Shown here: positions 14,698 through 23,215 of the stretch, piece by piece
Layout of the letters: each line of letters starts with the position of its first letter
Numbering within the stretch: the first letter of the stretch is position 1
NCBI GenBank assembly: GCA_037147415.1
Contig: JBAWVF010000021.1
Location: 1-34,219, forward strand
DNA length: 34,219 nt
Origin: BOG-933 sp037147415
GTDB lineage: Bacteria; Pseudomonadota; Alphaproteobacteria; Azospirillales; Azospirillaceae
Reading direction: 5' to 3'
Made by a program: the position numbers and the translations under genes
Notes under the pieces: generated by a model
The model's database searches: none
Seen by the model: the letters and a program-made list of their open reading frames with translations, nothing else
Told to the model about the DNA's origin: nothing

Positions 14698-14726
14698 GGG
14701 GTAGCGCAATTTCATGCCCTTGACAA
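14698..14726 (-). promoter_or_regulatory. candidate promoter of tRNA-Ser
   Basis: On the minus strand TTGTCA (14721-14726) is followed after 17 bases by TACCCC (14698-14703), about 10 bases before the mature tRNA 5' end. The -35 is good and the -10 poor. The position is right for a short-leader tRNA promoter. Confidence 0.35.
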
Positions 14727-14772
14727 TAATTATCAGCGGCCGGGGCTATTTAGACCGATTGCCGAGTCCCCT

Positions 14773-16431
14773 TCATATCCCCTCCGCCACCGGGACAGGA
14801 TATCTCGGCGCGACCACCGGAAAAAACAGATCAAAGCTTGTGCCGAGCCCGACCTCACTATGAACCGTAATATTCCCGCCAAGAGTTGTCGTTACTAATG
14901 TGTAAACGATATGCAAACCAAGGCCGGTTCCTCCGTCTGCCCGCGATGTTGTAAAGAAAGCATCAAAAATGCGTCCCAAAATCTCGGGAGGAATGCCCTT
15001 TCCATTATCAGAACACCTGATATGAATATTATCATCTTCCAAATTTAGGGTGATGGCGATGTTCCCGGCGACCTCTTTGTCAAAACCGTGGCGAATGGCA
15101 TTGATGATTAAATTGGTCAGGATTTGAGCGATGGCGCCGGGATAGCTATCAACCTTTATAGTGGGAAGACCGGTCAGTTCAAGCTTATGTCCGCCATTAC
15201 GCAGTCGTGGACCGAGACTGGTCAAAACTTCCCTGATATAACTTGATAAATCAAAAGATCGGTGCTCCTGGCTGGACTGGTCGGCGGCAACCTGTTTAAA
15301 GCTTTCTACCAGCTCGCCCGCACGAGTGATGTTAACGACAATGCGTCCTAAAACCTCGGTAGAAATATTCAAATAATTTTCCAGTTCGCGCCGATGAAGT
15401 TGCTTGTCATTGAGAAGGTCATTTAGATCAATTGTCTTAGAAGACAATAAGGTTGCGGCGGTTAAGGCGGTGCCAACCGGGGTATTTATTTCATGAGCAA
15501 TGCCGGAAACCAGCAAACTGGTTGCCGCCATTTTTTCAGCCTGAATCAAGCTTTTTTGGGTGCGCTGAAGTTGATCGAGAGCATGCTCGGCCGCCTCTTT
15601 TGCGTTACGCAGATCAAGCTCACTTTGCTTGCGCGAAGTAATATCAACAACACCGACTAAAAATGCAGTCCCGTCAATTGAGTCAATTTTTCGTATTGAA
15701 AACAGGCCCCACCGAGCCGGGCCGGGGCTGATGTGGCACGCCGTATCAAATTGGTTTATAAAACCGTCCGCTTTCAACCGTTTTATAACGAGTTGACGAT
15801 CAGACTCACTATCAATAAGGTCATACATCAAGGTTTTCCGCAATATATCATCGGAAACCTCGAACAATTCGCATGCTGCTGAGTTGGCAAGCACAATCTG
15901 TGGCGGATCACCTTTGCATAATAGAAGGCAAATCGGGGCTGCCGCAATAATGATCTCCCGCTGTCGATTAGACTCGGCCACAACCTTATTTTGTCGAGCG
16001 GATTCTTCAATAATCCTTTGTTCCGTGATATCGGCGATTGCTCCGGAGTAACCACAATATTGATCATCACTATCAAAAACCGGCATGCCGCTGACCAGTA
16101 CCACCCGAATTTCGCCGAAGCGGCCCGGAGCTTTAAATTCAAGATTACGAAATGTCCATAAACTACTGATCGCGCGGCGAATGGACTCCGAATTCTCAAG
16201 CCCCGCCTGATCCTGTACAATAAGATCAGCCAGTGATTTGCCCATCATGTTTGATAGATTAAAATTGAGCGGTTTTAACGGATCTAGACGTAAAGTTCCA
16301 TCATGGTCCATTTTCCACAAAGCATCGATGAATAGCTCAGCGGTATCGCGCCAGAACTTCTCACACCTCTGCACGGCCTCATCGTCGTATGGAAGCGCCA
16401 TGGTATAACCCGTTTCCCCCATGATCGGCAT
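14773..16431 (-). CDS. PAS-domain sensor histidine kinase
   Basis: This 552-residue protein has two PAS-like sensor regions, about 30-140 (ending GYSGAIADITEQR) and 155-270 (ending VGVVDITSRKQ). A coiled-coil linker 270-305 follows. The H-box is LLVSGIAHEINTPVG with phospho-accepting histidine 313, then comes the HATPase domain: N-box QILTNLIINAIRHG near 436, G1 DNGKGIPP near 475, F-box FDAFFTT near 489, G2 GTGLGLHIV near 501. There is no membrane helix or receiver domain, so it is a soluble sensor needing a separate response regulator, none of which is in this window. It lies 22 bases after a small unknown gene. The start is uncertain: ATG 16431 and ATG 16401 are both possible and neither has a strong ribosome site. 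The signal sensed is unknown. Confidence 0.9.
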   Translation of the reverse strand: MPIMGETGYTMALPYDDEAVQRCEKFWRDTAELFIDALWKMDHDGTLRLDPLKPLNFNLSNMMGKSLADLIVQDQAGLENSESIRRAISSLWTFRNLEFKAPGRFGEIRVVLVSGMPVFDSDDQYCGYSGAIADITEQRIIEESARQNKVVAESNRQREIIIAAAPICLLLCKGDPPQIVLANSAACELFEVSDDILRKTLMYDLIDSESDRQLVIKRLKADGFINQFDTACHISPGPARWGLFSIRKIDSIDGTAFLVGVVDITSRKQSELDLRNAKEAAEHALDQLQRTQKSLIQAEKMAATSLLVSGIAHEINTPVGTALTAATLLSSKTIDLNDLLNDKQLHRRELENYLNISTEVLGRIVVNITRAGELVESFKQVAADQSSQEHRSFDLSSYIREVLTSLGPRLRNGGHKLELTGLPTIKVDSYPGAIAQILTNLIINAIRHGFDKEVAGNIAITLNLEDDNIHIRCSDNGKGIPPEILGRIFDAFFTTSRADGGTGLGLHIVYTLVTTTLGGNITVHSEVGLGTSFDLFFPVVAPRYPVPVAEGI

Positions 16432-16453
16432 CGACCGGTCATTGCATTAATAA

Positions 16454-16819
16454 CTATTGGACGGGCGGCTTGCCCGCGTTGTACTCAATAATGATTTTTT
16501 CGGCAAGCTTCATGAAATGAGCGGCGTTTTCCGCCGCATACTTACGCTGGAGCAGCGTGTCCATGGCTGTAACATAGGCATAGCGACTTATATGAGTTGC
16601 TCGATTATAAAGAACGTAGCGGCTTTCACTTTTGGTTATCGCCCATCTGGGTGGAATATTGCCGTCCAGGTCAACAACTTCGCTTGTTACGCGATAGTTT
16701 TTGGTTCCGATCTCCTGGCCGAGCAACAACGATTTATTTGCAATCGGAATAAGAATCCAATTGTCAAGCTCAATCCATTTGGCTGTAGTGGTTGAACCTG
16801 ATTGCATCGTTGTTGCCAT
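16454..16819 (-). CDS. small conserved-looking protein of unknown function, upstream of histidine kinase
   Basis: I choose ATG 16819 because AAGGAGG sits at ideal spacing before it. A longer frame to 16966 would run into recG. The product is 121 residues: MATTMQSGSTTTAKWIELDN, then WILIPIANKSLLLGQEI, a beta-rich middle with PPRWAITKSESRYVLYNRA, and a helical end (AENAAHFMKLAEKIIIEYN). There is no signal peptide or membrane segment. I recognise no family. The position 22 bases before the sensor kinase suggests co-transcription and perhaps a functional link. The gap after recG is 49 bases, so all three may be in one transcript. Confidence 0.7.
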   Translation of the reverse strand: MATTMQSGSTTTAKWIELDNWILIPIANKSLLLGQEIGTKNYRVTSEVVDLDGNIPPRWAITKSESRYVLYNRATHISRYAYVTAMDTLLQRKYAAENAAHFMKLAEKIIIEYNAGKPPVQ

Positions 16820-16868
16820 CGCCCCCTCCTTAATGCCGCCCTCGCTCAAACTCTGCCGGCTACGCCCG

Positions 16869-18950
16869 TTACCCGGAGCGGAGATAGCGGACCGCGGCAT
16901 CGCGTTCGAACAGATAGAGCAGCACACGCAGTGCCTTTCCACGCTGCGAATGAAGGTCGGGGTCACGCTCTGTAATCATCATGGCGTCATCGCGGGCCGC
17001 AGCCAGCAAGTCGGCGTGCTCGGCCAGATCGGCTAAGCGGAAGCCGGGCAACCCGCTTTGTTTGGTGCCCAGCAACTCGCCGGCGCCGCGTAAGCGTAAA
17101 TCCTCTTCGGCAATCAGAAAACCATCCTCGGTTTCACGCAGAATGCGCAAGCGTGCCCGGGCGGTCTCCGTCAGCGGCGCTTCAAACAGCAACAGGCAAG
17201 TGGAGGCCGCGCTCCCGCGCCCGATCCGCCCGCGCAACTGATGTAACTGGGCTAAACCGAAGCGTTCGGCATGCTCGATCACCATCACGGTCGCCGCCGG
17301 GACATTGACACCGACTTCAATGACCGTGGTGGCAACCAGCAGATCAAGCCCGCCCTCGGCAAAAGCGGCCATCACCGCGTCCTTGTCCGGCCCCTTCATT
17401 TTGCCGTGAACCAGCCCGACTCGCTCGCCGAATCGGTCGCGCAACAGAGCATGGCGTTCGGTGGCGGCGGCAAGGTCGATCACCTCCGATTCATCAACCA
17501 GCGGACAGACCCAATAGACCCGGGCGCCGTCGGCAATCCGGCGTCGGACCGCTTTAATGACTTCCTCCAACCGGTCGAGCGCGATGGTCACGGTCTTGAT
17601 CGGTTGCCGCCCAGGCGGCTTTTCGGCCAGTCGGGACACGTCGAGATCGCCATAGGCGGTCATGGTCAAGGTGCGGGGAATCGGCGTCGCCGTCATCACC
17701 AGCATGTCGACCGCCTTGCCCTTGGCCGAAAGCTGCAAACGCTGGTGGACGCCGAATCGGTGCTGCTCGTCGATGACGGCAAGCCCGAGATCGGCAAACA
17801 CGACCTCTTCTTGAAAGAGAGCATGAGTCCCGACCAACAGCCGGAGATCGCCCGCCGCGAGTCGTTCCAATACCGCGGCCCGGGCCTTTCCCTTGTCGCG
17901 CCCGGTCAGCAGGCCGATTTCAAGGCCGACACCGTCAATCAGGGCACCCAGCGATTGATGATGCTGGCGTGCCAGAATTTCGGTCGGCGCCATCAGCACC
18001 GCCTGGTGCCCGCATTCAATCGCATTCAGCATCGCGAACAAGGCGACAATGGTTTTGCCGCTGCCGACATCCCCCTGAAGCAAGCGTAACATTCGGCGCT
18101 CTGCCGCCATATCTGCGGTTATTTCCGCTAGCGCAACATTTTGCCCGGCGGTGAGTTGGAACGGCAGCGCCGCTGCTATCTGTCGGCGCAACCGGCCGTC
18201 TCCCGCTATCGCGCGTCCGGCCAAGCGCCGCTGGCTCAGTCGCACCAAAGCCAGAGCCAATTGGTTGGCGAGCATTTCATCAAACGCCAGTCGCCGCCGG
18301 TGCAGCGACGATAATTCCAGCGCGCTCAGTTCCGGCGGGGCATGAGCGGCCCGAACCGCTGTCTGCCAGGCGGGCCAGCCCTGAAGCCGCTGAAACGCGG
18401 GATCAAGCCATTCCGGCAAGTCGGGTAAGCTGCCGAGAGCGGCCCGAATCGCCCGGCGCAGGGCGCCCGAGGTCAGGCCGGCGGTCATTGGATAGACCGG
18501 CTCAATCGTTTCGATTTCATCACGATCGTCGGGGGAGCCGATGACGTCGGGATGCGACATCTGTGGCGTATCGTGAAACCGCTCGATTCGCCCGCTGATC
18601 ACAACCTGCTGACCCATCGGCAACTGGCGCAGCAAATAATCGGCACGGGCATGAAAGAAAACAAGCTCCAAAAGCCCTGTTTCGTCTACGCAACGAACTT
18701 TATAGGGATGGCGGGGCTGGAGCGGCGGGACGTGGGAATCGACCCGGACGGTCAGTGTGGCGACCTGACCCGAGGGGGCCTCGGCGATCTTGGGGGTAAA
18801 GCGGCGATCGATCAGGCCGGTCGGCAGATGCCAAAGCAGGTCGACCACATGCGGACCGGCCAGCCGCTGAATCAGCTGCACAAGCCGTGGTCCGACGCCT
18901 TTCAGGGCACCGACCGGTTTGAACAGGGGATAAAGGATTTCCGGACGCAC
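16869..18950 (-). CDS. recG: ATP-dependent DNA helicase RecG
   Basis: RecG remodels stalled replication forks and Holliday junctions. I take GTG 18950 as the start. It gives 693 residues beginning MRPEILYPLF, the usual alphaproteobacterial start, while the open frame upstream to 19175 is arginine/proline-rich and unlike the family. The N-terminal wedge/OB domain has LKGVGPRL near 16 and the typical DLLWHLP. The helicase core has Walker A GDVGSGKT at 293-300, DEQH at 394-397, TATPIPRTLT near 420, and VIEVGVNVP followed by QLRGRIGRG near 571-579. The C-terminal RecG segment with the TGF-like GTKQSG is present. It is divergent from the 19043 gene with 92 bases between. The ribosome site is weak. 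Confidence 0.95.
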   Translation of the reverse strand: MRPEILYPLFKPVGALKGVGPRLVQLIQRLAGPHVVDLLWHLPTGLIDRRFTPKIAEAPSGQVATLTVRVDSHVPPLQPRHPYKVRCVDETGLLELVFFHARADYLLRQLPMGQQVVISGRIERFHDTPQMSHPDVIGSPDDRDEIETIEPVYPMTAGLTSGALRRAIRAALGSLPDLPEWLDPAFQRLQGWPAWQTAVRAAHAPPELSALELSSLHRRRLAFDEMLANQLALALVRLSQRRLAGRAIAGDGRLRRQIAAALPFQLTAGQNVALAEITADMAAERRMLRLLQGDVGSGKTIVALFAMLNAIECGHQAVLMAPTEILARQHHQSLGALIDGVGLEIGLLTGRDKGKARAAVLERLAAGDLRLLVGTHALFQEEVVFADLGLAVIDEQHRFGVHQRLQLSAKGKAVDMLVMTATPIPRTLTMTAYGDLDVSRLAEKPPGRQPIKTVTIALDRLEEVIKAVRRRIADGARVYWVCPLVDESEVIDLAAATERHALLRDRFGERVGLVHGKMKGPDKDAVMAAFAEGGLDLLVATTVIEVGVNVPAATVMVIEHAERFGLAQLHQLRGRIGRGSAASTCLLLFEAPLTETARARLRILRETEDGFLIAEEDLRLRGAGELLGTKQSGLPGFRLADLAEHADLLAAARDDAMMITERDPDLHSQRGKALRVLLYLFERDAAVRYLRSG

Positions 18951-19042
18951 GGGCGTTATCAACTTTCTGGCGGTGAGCTGTCGCGGCGGATTATAGTGCG
19001 TTGCGCGCCGCGGGCGACGGGTCTTTCGAGAAGGGGAGTTCG

Positions 19043-19663
19043 GTGGCGAACAAGGATAGCGCCGGGACGGGCAAGGGACCATGGCCGGACACGCGCTCTT
19101 TGCGCTGGCCGCCCGAGGGAATCGAAGCGAAAAGCGCGTCGAAAAGCAAGGCCGAGACCGAACCGGTGGTGCCATTCGAACTGGCCCCCGCCCCTGACGG
19201 TTCGGGCGTTTTGGTCGCTACTCCCTTGCTGGAGGTGCCGAATCCCGAGTGGTCACCGCCGGAATCGACCACTGCCGCCGCTGTCGTTGAGGAGCCGCCG
19301 TTGCCCGAGCCCGCCCCCGAGCCCGCCATTGCGACCGACGGAAGCTGCCAAGCCGCTCAAATCCTTGCCGAGTTGCGGTCGTTGCGCAAGGCGGTCGAGG
19401 AACTGACGGTTACGGTCAAAAAGCTTGGTGATTCGGGCGCGAAACCGGCAAATTTGCCGGTACCGGTACCGACTCGAGCCCCCTCGGACCATATGGCGCG
19501 TCAGGCGATCCGGGAATATTTCCTGCGCCATCAGGGAGAGACGATCTATCCCGCTCAAATTGCCGAGGCGTTGCGCCTGCCGATTTTGAAAGTCGCTGAA
19601 CTGTGCGAGAATTTGGCGCAACGGGGCCAACTCAGCCGCGACTCGGCCATGACTCGGCCATGA
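19043..19663 (+). CDS. unknown protein with low-complexity N-terminal half and winged-helix-like C terminus
   Basis: GTG 19043 is chosen because AAGGGGAG lies four bases upstream. The product is 206 residues. Residues 1-95 are rich in P, A, E and S and probably disordered. Residues about 104-125 form a coiled-coil-like helix (ILAELRSLRKAVEELTVTVK). Residues 150-200 (ARQAIREYFLRHQGETIYPA then QIAEALRLPILKVAELCENL) resemble a small winged helix that could bind DNA or a partner. I do not recognise a family. The last residues come from a reading frame altered by an 11-bp tandem duplication. Without it the frame would end at 19680, overlapping the next ATG. Divergent from recG. Confidence 0.65.
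   Translation: MANKDSAGTGKGPWPDTRSLRWPPEGIEAKSASKSKAETEPVVPFELAPAPDGSGVLVATPLLEVPNPEWSPPESTTAAAVVEEPPLPEPAPEPAIATDGSCQAAQILAELRSLRKAVEELTVTVKKLGDSGAKPANLPVPVPTRAPSDHMARQAIREYFLRHQGETIYPAQIAEALRLPILKVAELCENLAQRGQLSRDSAMTRP
19641..19662 (+). repeat. 11-bp tandem duplication at the end of a gene
   Basis: ACTCGGCCATG occurs twice back to back (19641-19651 and 19652-19662). It shifts the frame of the 19043 gene so that it stops at 19661-19663. With a single copy the gene would read on through TRIDP to TAA at 19678-19680. Confidence 0.85.
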
Positions 19664-19679
19664 CTAGGATTGACCCGTA

Positions 19680-19802
19680 ATGGCCGTGATCCTGCTTATT
19701 TTCGGTGTGTTTGCGTTATCGGTGGTTCTCGATCCCCGGCGCCACCGTCCACCGCGGCGTGAGGATGGTCCGATTCGTCGAATTATGCGCTGTGAGCCGT
19801 AA
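19680..19802 (+). CDS. 40-residue membrane micro-protein
   Basis: ATG 19680 to TAA 19802 encodes MAVILLIFGVFALSVVLDPR followed by a strongly basic tail ending IRRIMRCEP. It is one membrane helix with an arginine-rich cytoplasmic side. The ATG would overlap the ancestral stop of the preceding gene (TAATG), an arrangement used for translational coupling and a sign that the frame is real. It lies 43 bases before the YdcF-like gene. No ribosome site of its own is clear. No known family. Confidence 0.45.
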   Translation: MAVILLIFGVFALSVVLDPRRHRPPRREDGPIRRIMRCEP

Positions 19803-19845
19803 AGCCTGAAACTATAAAGCACGGGAACTATAAAGCAGAGGCGTC

Positions 19846-20643
19846 ATGTCGTTCTTTTTCTCGAAAGTGCTGTGGACGGCGCTGTCGCCGACAAACCTGA
19901 TAGTGGTTCTGGCGGCAATCGGCATTGTCTTGCAATTGATTGGCGGCGTAAGGTTGCGCCATTCCGGGCTTTGGCTCAGTGCTTTTGCAACCGCCGCCTT
20001 GGTCGGCGTCATGATGCTACCGGTGGGGGCGTGGTTGATCCTGCCGCTGGAAGCCCGGTTTCCGCAGCCGGCATGGCCGGAAAAGGTTGATGGCGTGATT
20101 GTGCTGGGGGGATCGGTCAACCCTTCGGCCAGTGTGCGCTGGGGCCGCCCCACGCTTAACCATGCGGCCGATCGTATGACGGAATTCGCTTGGCTGGCGC
20201 GGCGCTATCCCGGTGCGAAACTGGTCTTTACCGGTGGCTCGGGCAGCCTGAGTCGCCCCGATTTAACCGAGGCTCCGGTCGCGCGCGCCGTATTCGAGCG
20301 CATCGGGGCGCCGGTCGAGCGCATCCTGTTCGAGGACAAGTCGCGGAACACTCTGGAAAATGCGGTGTTTACCCGGGATTTGGTCAAGCCCCGACCGGGC
20401 GAAATTTGGGTGCTGATTACCTCGGCCTATCACATGCCGCGAGCGGTCGGTATCTTTCGCCATCTCGGCTGGCCGGTACTGCCCGATCCGGTCAGTTACC
20501 ATTTGTCGGAAGACTCGGAAAGCGCGATCGGCCCGAATCTGGCCGGCAACCTGTTCATGGCGGACGAGGCGATTCACGAATGGGCCGGTTTGATCGCCTA
20601 TCGGTTGATGGATCGCACCGACGCTCTGTTTCCTGGGCCATGA
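19846..20643 (+). CDS. YdcF/ElyC-like (DUF218) inner-membrane protein
   Basis: The 265-residue protein has two N-terminal membrane helices (about 15-35 and 43-65). A DUF218 domain follows, with DGVIVLGGSVNP near 82, KLVFTGGSG near 125, EDKSRNTLENA near 162 and ITSAYHMPRAV near 184. That motif order is standard for the YdcF/SanA/ElyC family, some members of which affect envelope or undecaprenyl-phosphate metabolism in enterobacteria. The function in this organism is not known. It has two membrane helices, as in ElyC. From 20644 to 20850 there is no gene that I can support. Confidence 0.88.
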   Translation: MSFFFSKVLWTALSPTNLIVVLAAIGIVLQLIGGVRLRHSGLWLSAFATAALVGVMMLPVGAWLILPLEARFPQPAWPEKVDGVIVLGGSVNPSASVRWGRPTLNHAADRMTEFAWLARRYPGAKLVFTGGSGSLSRPDLTEAPVARAVFERIGAPVERILFEDKSRNTLENAVFTRDLVKPRPGEIWVLITSAYHMPRAVGIFRHLGWPVLPDPVSYHLSEDSESAIGPNLAGNLFMADEAIHEWAGLIAYRLMDRTDALFPGP

Positions 20644-20850
20644 CGATGCCGAGGCGCCAAAGTTATGCTTGCCAAGCGTCAAGCCATCCGGTACAAAGCC
20701 CGACGATTTTTCGGTACGGTCGGCACGGCGCACCGTGGCGGGCGTCTTTTCGTGCGATGGAGCCCGTCAAAACGGCCGTCGGACAAAGGAAGGCCTCCGG
20801 GGAAAGTGACGGGCGGTTTCGTGCCGGGATAGCGGGTTCCGTGCGTAGCT

Positions 20851-20926
20851 AGGAGTGTAGCTCAATTGGTAGAGCACCGGTCTCCAAAACCGGGGGCTGT
20901 GGGTTCGAGCCCCTCCACTCCTGCCA
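20851..20926 (+). tRNA. tRNA-Trp (anticodon CCA)
   Basis: The 76-base cloverleaf has acceptor AGGAGTG/CACTCCT, D-arm GCTCAATTGGTAGAGC, anticodon stem CCGGT/ACCGG around loop CTCCAAA (anticodon CCA), T-arm GTGGGTTCGAGCCCC and an encoded CCA at 20924-20926. It lies 50 bases before secE, the usual tRNA-Trp-secE-nusG order of proteobacteria. Confidence 0.97.
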
Positions 20927-20976
20927 GTTTCGTATAGGTTTCGCGTCCCTAACTTGAACATGAAATACATAAGACG

Positions 20977-21174
20977 ATGAAGCAGACCGCCATTGTTGAG
21001 TTCGCACGCGACGTCCGGCGCGAGGTATCCAAGGTCACTTGGCCGTCACGCAAGGAAACCGGGGTAACGACGACTATGGTGTTCGTCATGGTCATTCTTT
21101 CGGCCATCTTCTTCCTGGTGGTCGATCAGGTCATGGCGTTTGCGGTGCGCCTGATGCTCGGCTTGGGAGGCTGA
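20977..21174 (+). CDS. secE: preprotein translocase subunit SecE
   Basis: A 65-residue, single-helix SecE, the short form usual in alphaproteobacteria. An amphipathic N-terminal part with the conserved DVRREVSKVTWPSRKET lies before one membrane helix (VFVMVILSAIFFLVVDQVMA). SecE clamps SecY in the SecYEG channel. ATG 20977 is chosen because it gives the standard length. The ribosome site is weak. Four bases separate its stop from the nusG GTG, so the two are co-translated. Confidence 0.96.
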   Translation: MKQTAIVEFARDVRREVSKVTWPSRKETGVTTTMVFVMVILSAIFFLVVDQVMAFAVRLMLGLGG

Positions 21175-21178
21175 CGCC

Positions 21179-21709
21179 GTGGCTGCACGCTGGTATGTCG
21201 TTCATGTTTATTCGGGCTTCGAAAAGAAGGTCGGCCAGGCAATCCGCGAAAAGGCGGAGCAAAAGGGGCTGGCCGATAAATTCGAAGATATTTTAGTGCC
21301 GACCGAAGAGATTATCGAGGTTCGGCGCGGAACCAAGGTCAATACCGAGCGCAAGTTTTTCCCCGGCTATGTCCTGATCCGTATGGATCTGACCGATGAC
21401 ACGTGGCATCTGGTTAAAAACACGCCGAAGGTGACCGGTTTTCTCGGGGGCGGCGGGCGGCCGCAGCCGATCAGCCAGCATGAAGCCGAGCGGATTATCC
21501 ATCAGGTCCAAGAGGGGATCGAGCGGCCGAAGCCCTCGATCGTTTTCGAGGTTGGCGAACAGGTTCGAGTCTGCGACGGCCCCTTCACGTCCTTCAACGG
21601 CATGGTCGAAGAAGTGGACGAGGAAAAGTCCCGGCTCAAGGTGGCGGTATCGATCTTCGGCCGGTCCACCCCGGTCGAGTTGGAGTACAGTCAGGTGGAG
21701 AAGCTTTGA
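21179..21709 (+). CDS. nusG: transcription termination/antitermination factor NusG
   Basis: The 176-residue protein starts at GTG 21179, preceded by GGGAGG. The N-terminal NGN domain shows ARWYVVHVYSGFEKK and the conserved RKFFPGYVLIRM near 55. The C-terminal KOW domain has VRVCDGPFTSFNGMVEEVD near 128. NusG binds RNA polymerase next to RpoB/RpoC and links it to Rho or to ribosomal S10. Length and motifs are complete. Confidence 0.97.
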   Translation: MAARWYVVHVYSGFEKKVGQAIREKAEQKGLADKFEDILVPTEEIIEVRRGTKVNTERKFFPGYVLIRMDLTDDTWHLVKNTPKVTGFLGGGGRPQPISQHEAERIIHQVQEGIERPKPSIVFEVGEQVRVCDGPFTSFNGMVEEVDEEKSRLKVAVSIFGRSTPVELEYSQVEKL

Positions 21710-21824
21710 TCGCACCCTTCCGGGGCGCGATTCGTCGTGCGGGAGGTCATTCCCGAAGTCCAAGGGAGGGCCGAACCGCGCACACCTGCGGCGTCATCGG
21801 ATGTCGCTCTCATGAGGTGTCAGT
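21710..21824 (+). promoter_or_regulatory. nusG-rplK intergenic leader
   Basis: These 115 bases start with an imperfect hairpin (ATCGCACCC at 21709-21717 facing GGGGCGCGAT ending 21731) without a T-run, so it is not an obvious terminator. In E. coli this position holds the rplK promoter and L1-binding leader. No promoter motif is clear here. A regulatory role is inferred from position. Confidence 0.3.
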
Positions 21825-22253
21825 ATGGCAAAGAAGGTAACCGGTTACATCAAGCTTCAGGTGCCGGCCGGTAAGGCCAATCCGTCGCCGCCGATCGGTC
21901 CGGCGCTGGGTCAGCGCGGCCTGAACATCATGGAATTCTGCAAGGCGTTCAACGCCCGGACCCAGGACCTCGAAACCGGCATGCCGGTTCCGGTCGTGAT
22001 TACGGCCTTCAGTGATCGTTCGTTCACCTTCATTACCAAAACGCCGCCCGTCAGCTATTTTCTGCTGAAGGCGTCCGGTGTCGCGAAGGGCTCTCAGACC
22101 CCCGGCAAGGGCTTTGTCGGTCAGGTCACGATGGAGCAGGTGCGCGAAGTCGCCCGCAAGAAGATGAACGATCTCAACGCACATGATGTCGAAGCGGCCG
22201 CGCGTATGATCGTCGGTTCCGCCCGGTCCATGGGCCTTCAGGTGGTGGAGTAA
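21825..22253 (+). CDS. rplK: 50S ribosomal protein L11
   Basis: The 142-residue protein has the standard N-terminal signature LQVPAGKANPSPPIGPALGQ, the RGLNIMEFCKAFN segment, and a C-terminal rRNA-binding domain (FITKTPPVSYFLLKA and GSARSMGLQVV). L11 forms the GTPase-associated centre with 23S rRNA and L10/L12. It is followed four bases later by rplA. Confidence 0.97.
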   Translation: MAKKVTGYIKLQVPAGKANPSPPIGPALGQRGLNIMEFCKAFNARTQDLETGMPVPVVITAFSDRSFTFITKTPPVSYFLLKASGVAKGSQTPGKGFVGQVTMEQVREVARKKMNDLNAHDVEAAARMIVGSARSMGLQVVE

Positions 22254-22257
22254 GACC

Positions 22258-22953
22258 ATGGCCAAGATCGGAAAGCGCCTCAAGAACGCCTACGCGGGTG
22301 TTGATCGCGACAAGTTTGTCGGCCTCGAAGAGGCGGTCACGCTGCTTAAGGCCCGTGCCAAGGCCAAGTTTGACGAGACGATCGAAATTGCCATGAATCT
22401 GGGCATCGATCCGCGTCACGCCGACCAGATGGTGCGCGGCATGATCCTGATGCCCAACGGCACCGGTAAGACCGTGCGGGTTGCCGTGTTCGCCAAAGCG
22501 GCCAAGGCGGACGAAGCCCGCGCTGCGGGTGCCGACATTGTCGGCGCCGAAGACCTCGCTGAAAAGATTCAAGCGGGTCAGATCGATTTCGATCGCTGCA
22601 TCGCCTCTCCCGATATGATGGCGGTGGTCGGCAAGCTCGGTAAAATCCTCGGTCCGCGCGGCTTGATGCCGAACCCGAAGCTCGGCACGGTGACCCCGAA
22701 CGTCGGTGAGGCGGTTAAGGCGGCCAAGGGCGGTAACGTCGAGTTCCGCGCCGAAAAAGCCGGTATCATTCACGCCGGTATCGGTAAGGCCAGCTTTAGC
22801 GAGCAGGCTTTGGTCGAAAACATCCGGGCCTTTATCGGTGCGATCAATCGCGCTCGGCCGAGTGGGGCCAAGGGCACCTATATCGAAAAGGTGTCGTTGA
22901 GTTCGACCATGGGCCCCGGCTTGAAGATCGATTTATCGACTCTGACGGCGTAG
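22258..22953 (+). CDS. rplA: 50S ribosomal protein L1
   Basis: The 231-residue protein has the L1 signature GKLGKILGPRGLMPNPKLGT near 127, FDETIEIAMNLGIDPRHADQ near 36, and a typical end SSTMGPGLKIDLSTL. L1 forms the ribosome stalk at the E site and in E. coli represses its own operon by binding the rplK leader. The start follows the rplK stop by four bases, consistent with translational coupling. Confidence 0.97.
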   Translation: MAKIGKRLKNAYAGVDRDKFVGLEEAVTLLKARAKAKFDETIEIAMNLGIDPRHADQMVRGMILMPNGTGKTVRVAVFAKAAKADEARAAGADIVGAEDLAEKIQAGQIDFDRCIASPDMMAVVGKLGKILGPRGLMPNPKLGTVTPNVGEAVKAAKGGNVEFRAEKAGIIHAGIGKASFSEQALVENIRAFIGAINRARPSGAKGTYIEKVSLSSTMGPGLKIDLSTLTA

Positions 22954-23215
22954 TTCAGCTAGGTATTTGCCGCCGGGGTGCAAGCTTCGGCGGTGGAGGG
23001 GTGAGGGGCGACCTTCACCCACCCTGTCCAAGACCGCGGGTGCCGGGGTTCGCCTCGGCTTAATTTCTCGGCCCGCCGAGACGGGAGTTGAAACCGGATT
23101 TTTCCGGCCCTCGGGTCGGGGCAAGACGGCGTGAACAACCGGGACAGGTTGAGCCGGAATTGTTCCGCAAGCGGTACAGTTCCATTGGTGCAACTGTTGG
23201 TACGGAGGCGATCCT
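22954..23215 (+). promoter_or_regulatory. rplJ leader with serial hairpins (L10-leader candidate)
   Basis: There is no gene in these 262 bases. They hold hairpins GCCGCCG/CGGCGGT (22969-22975/22988-22994), GGGTGA/TCACCC near 23001-23024, CTCGG/CCGAG (23067-23071/23076-23080) and CCGGA/TCCGG (23094-23098/23103-23107). None is followed by a T-run. In many bacteria the L10-L7/L12 complex binds this leader and represses rplJL. The equivalent place and folding potential suggest the same here, but the L10 kink-turn core was not identified. Confidence 0.5.

Noticed and set aside
11285..14700. att direct repeat of the tRNA-Ser 3' end
   Set aside because: I looked for the tRNA 3' sequence on the left side of the remnant and found no copy.
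17271..18089. 272-residue plus-strand frame inside recG
   Set aside because: Antisense to the conserved RecG helicase motifs, with no recognisable protein features.
18951..19175. N-terminal extension of the RecG frame
   Set aside because: Arginine/proline-rich, unlike RecG; overlaps the divergent gene. The GTG at 18950 gives the normal length and start.
21709..21731. Intrinsic terminator after nusG
   Set aside because: The hairpin has a mismatch and no T-run follows, and the operon clearly continues into rplK.
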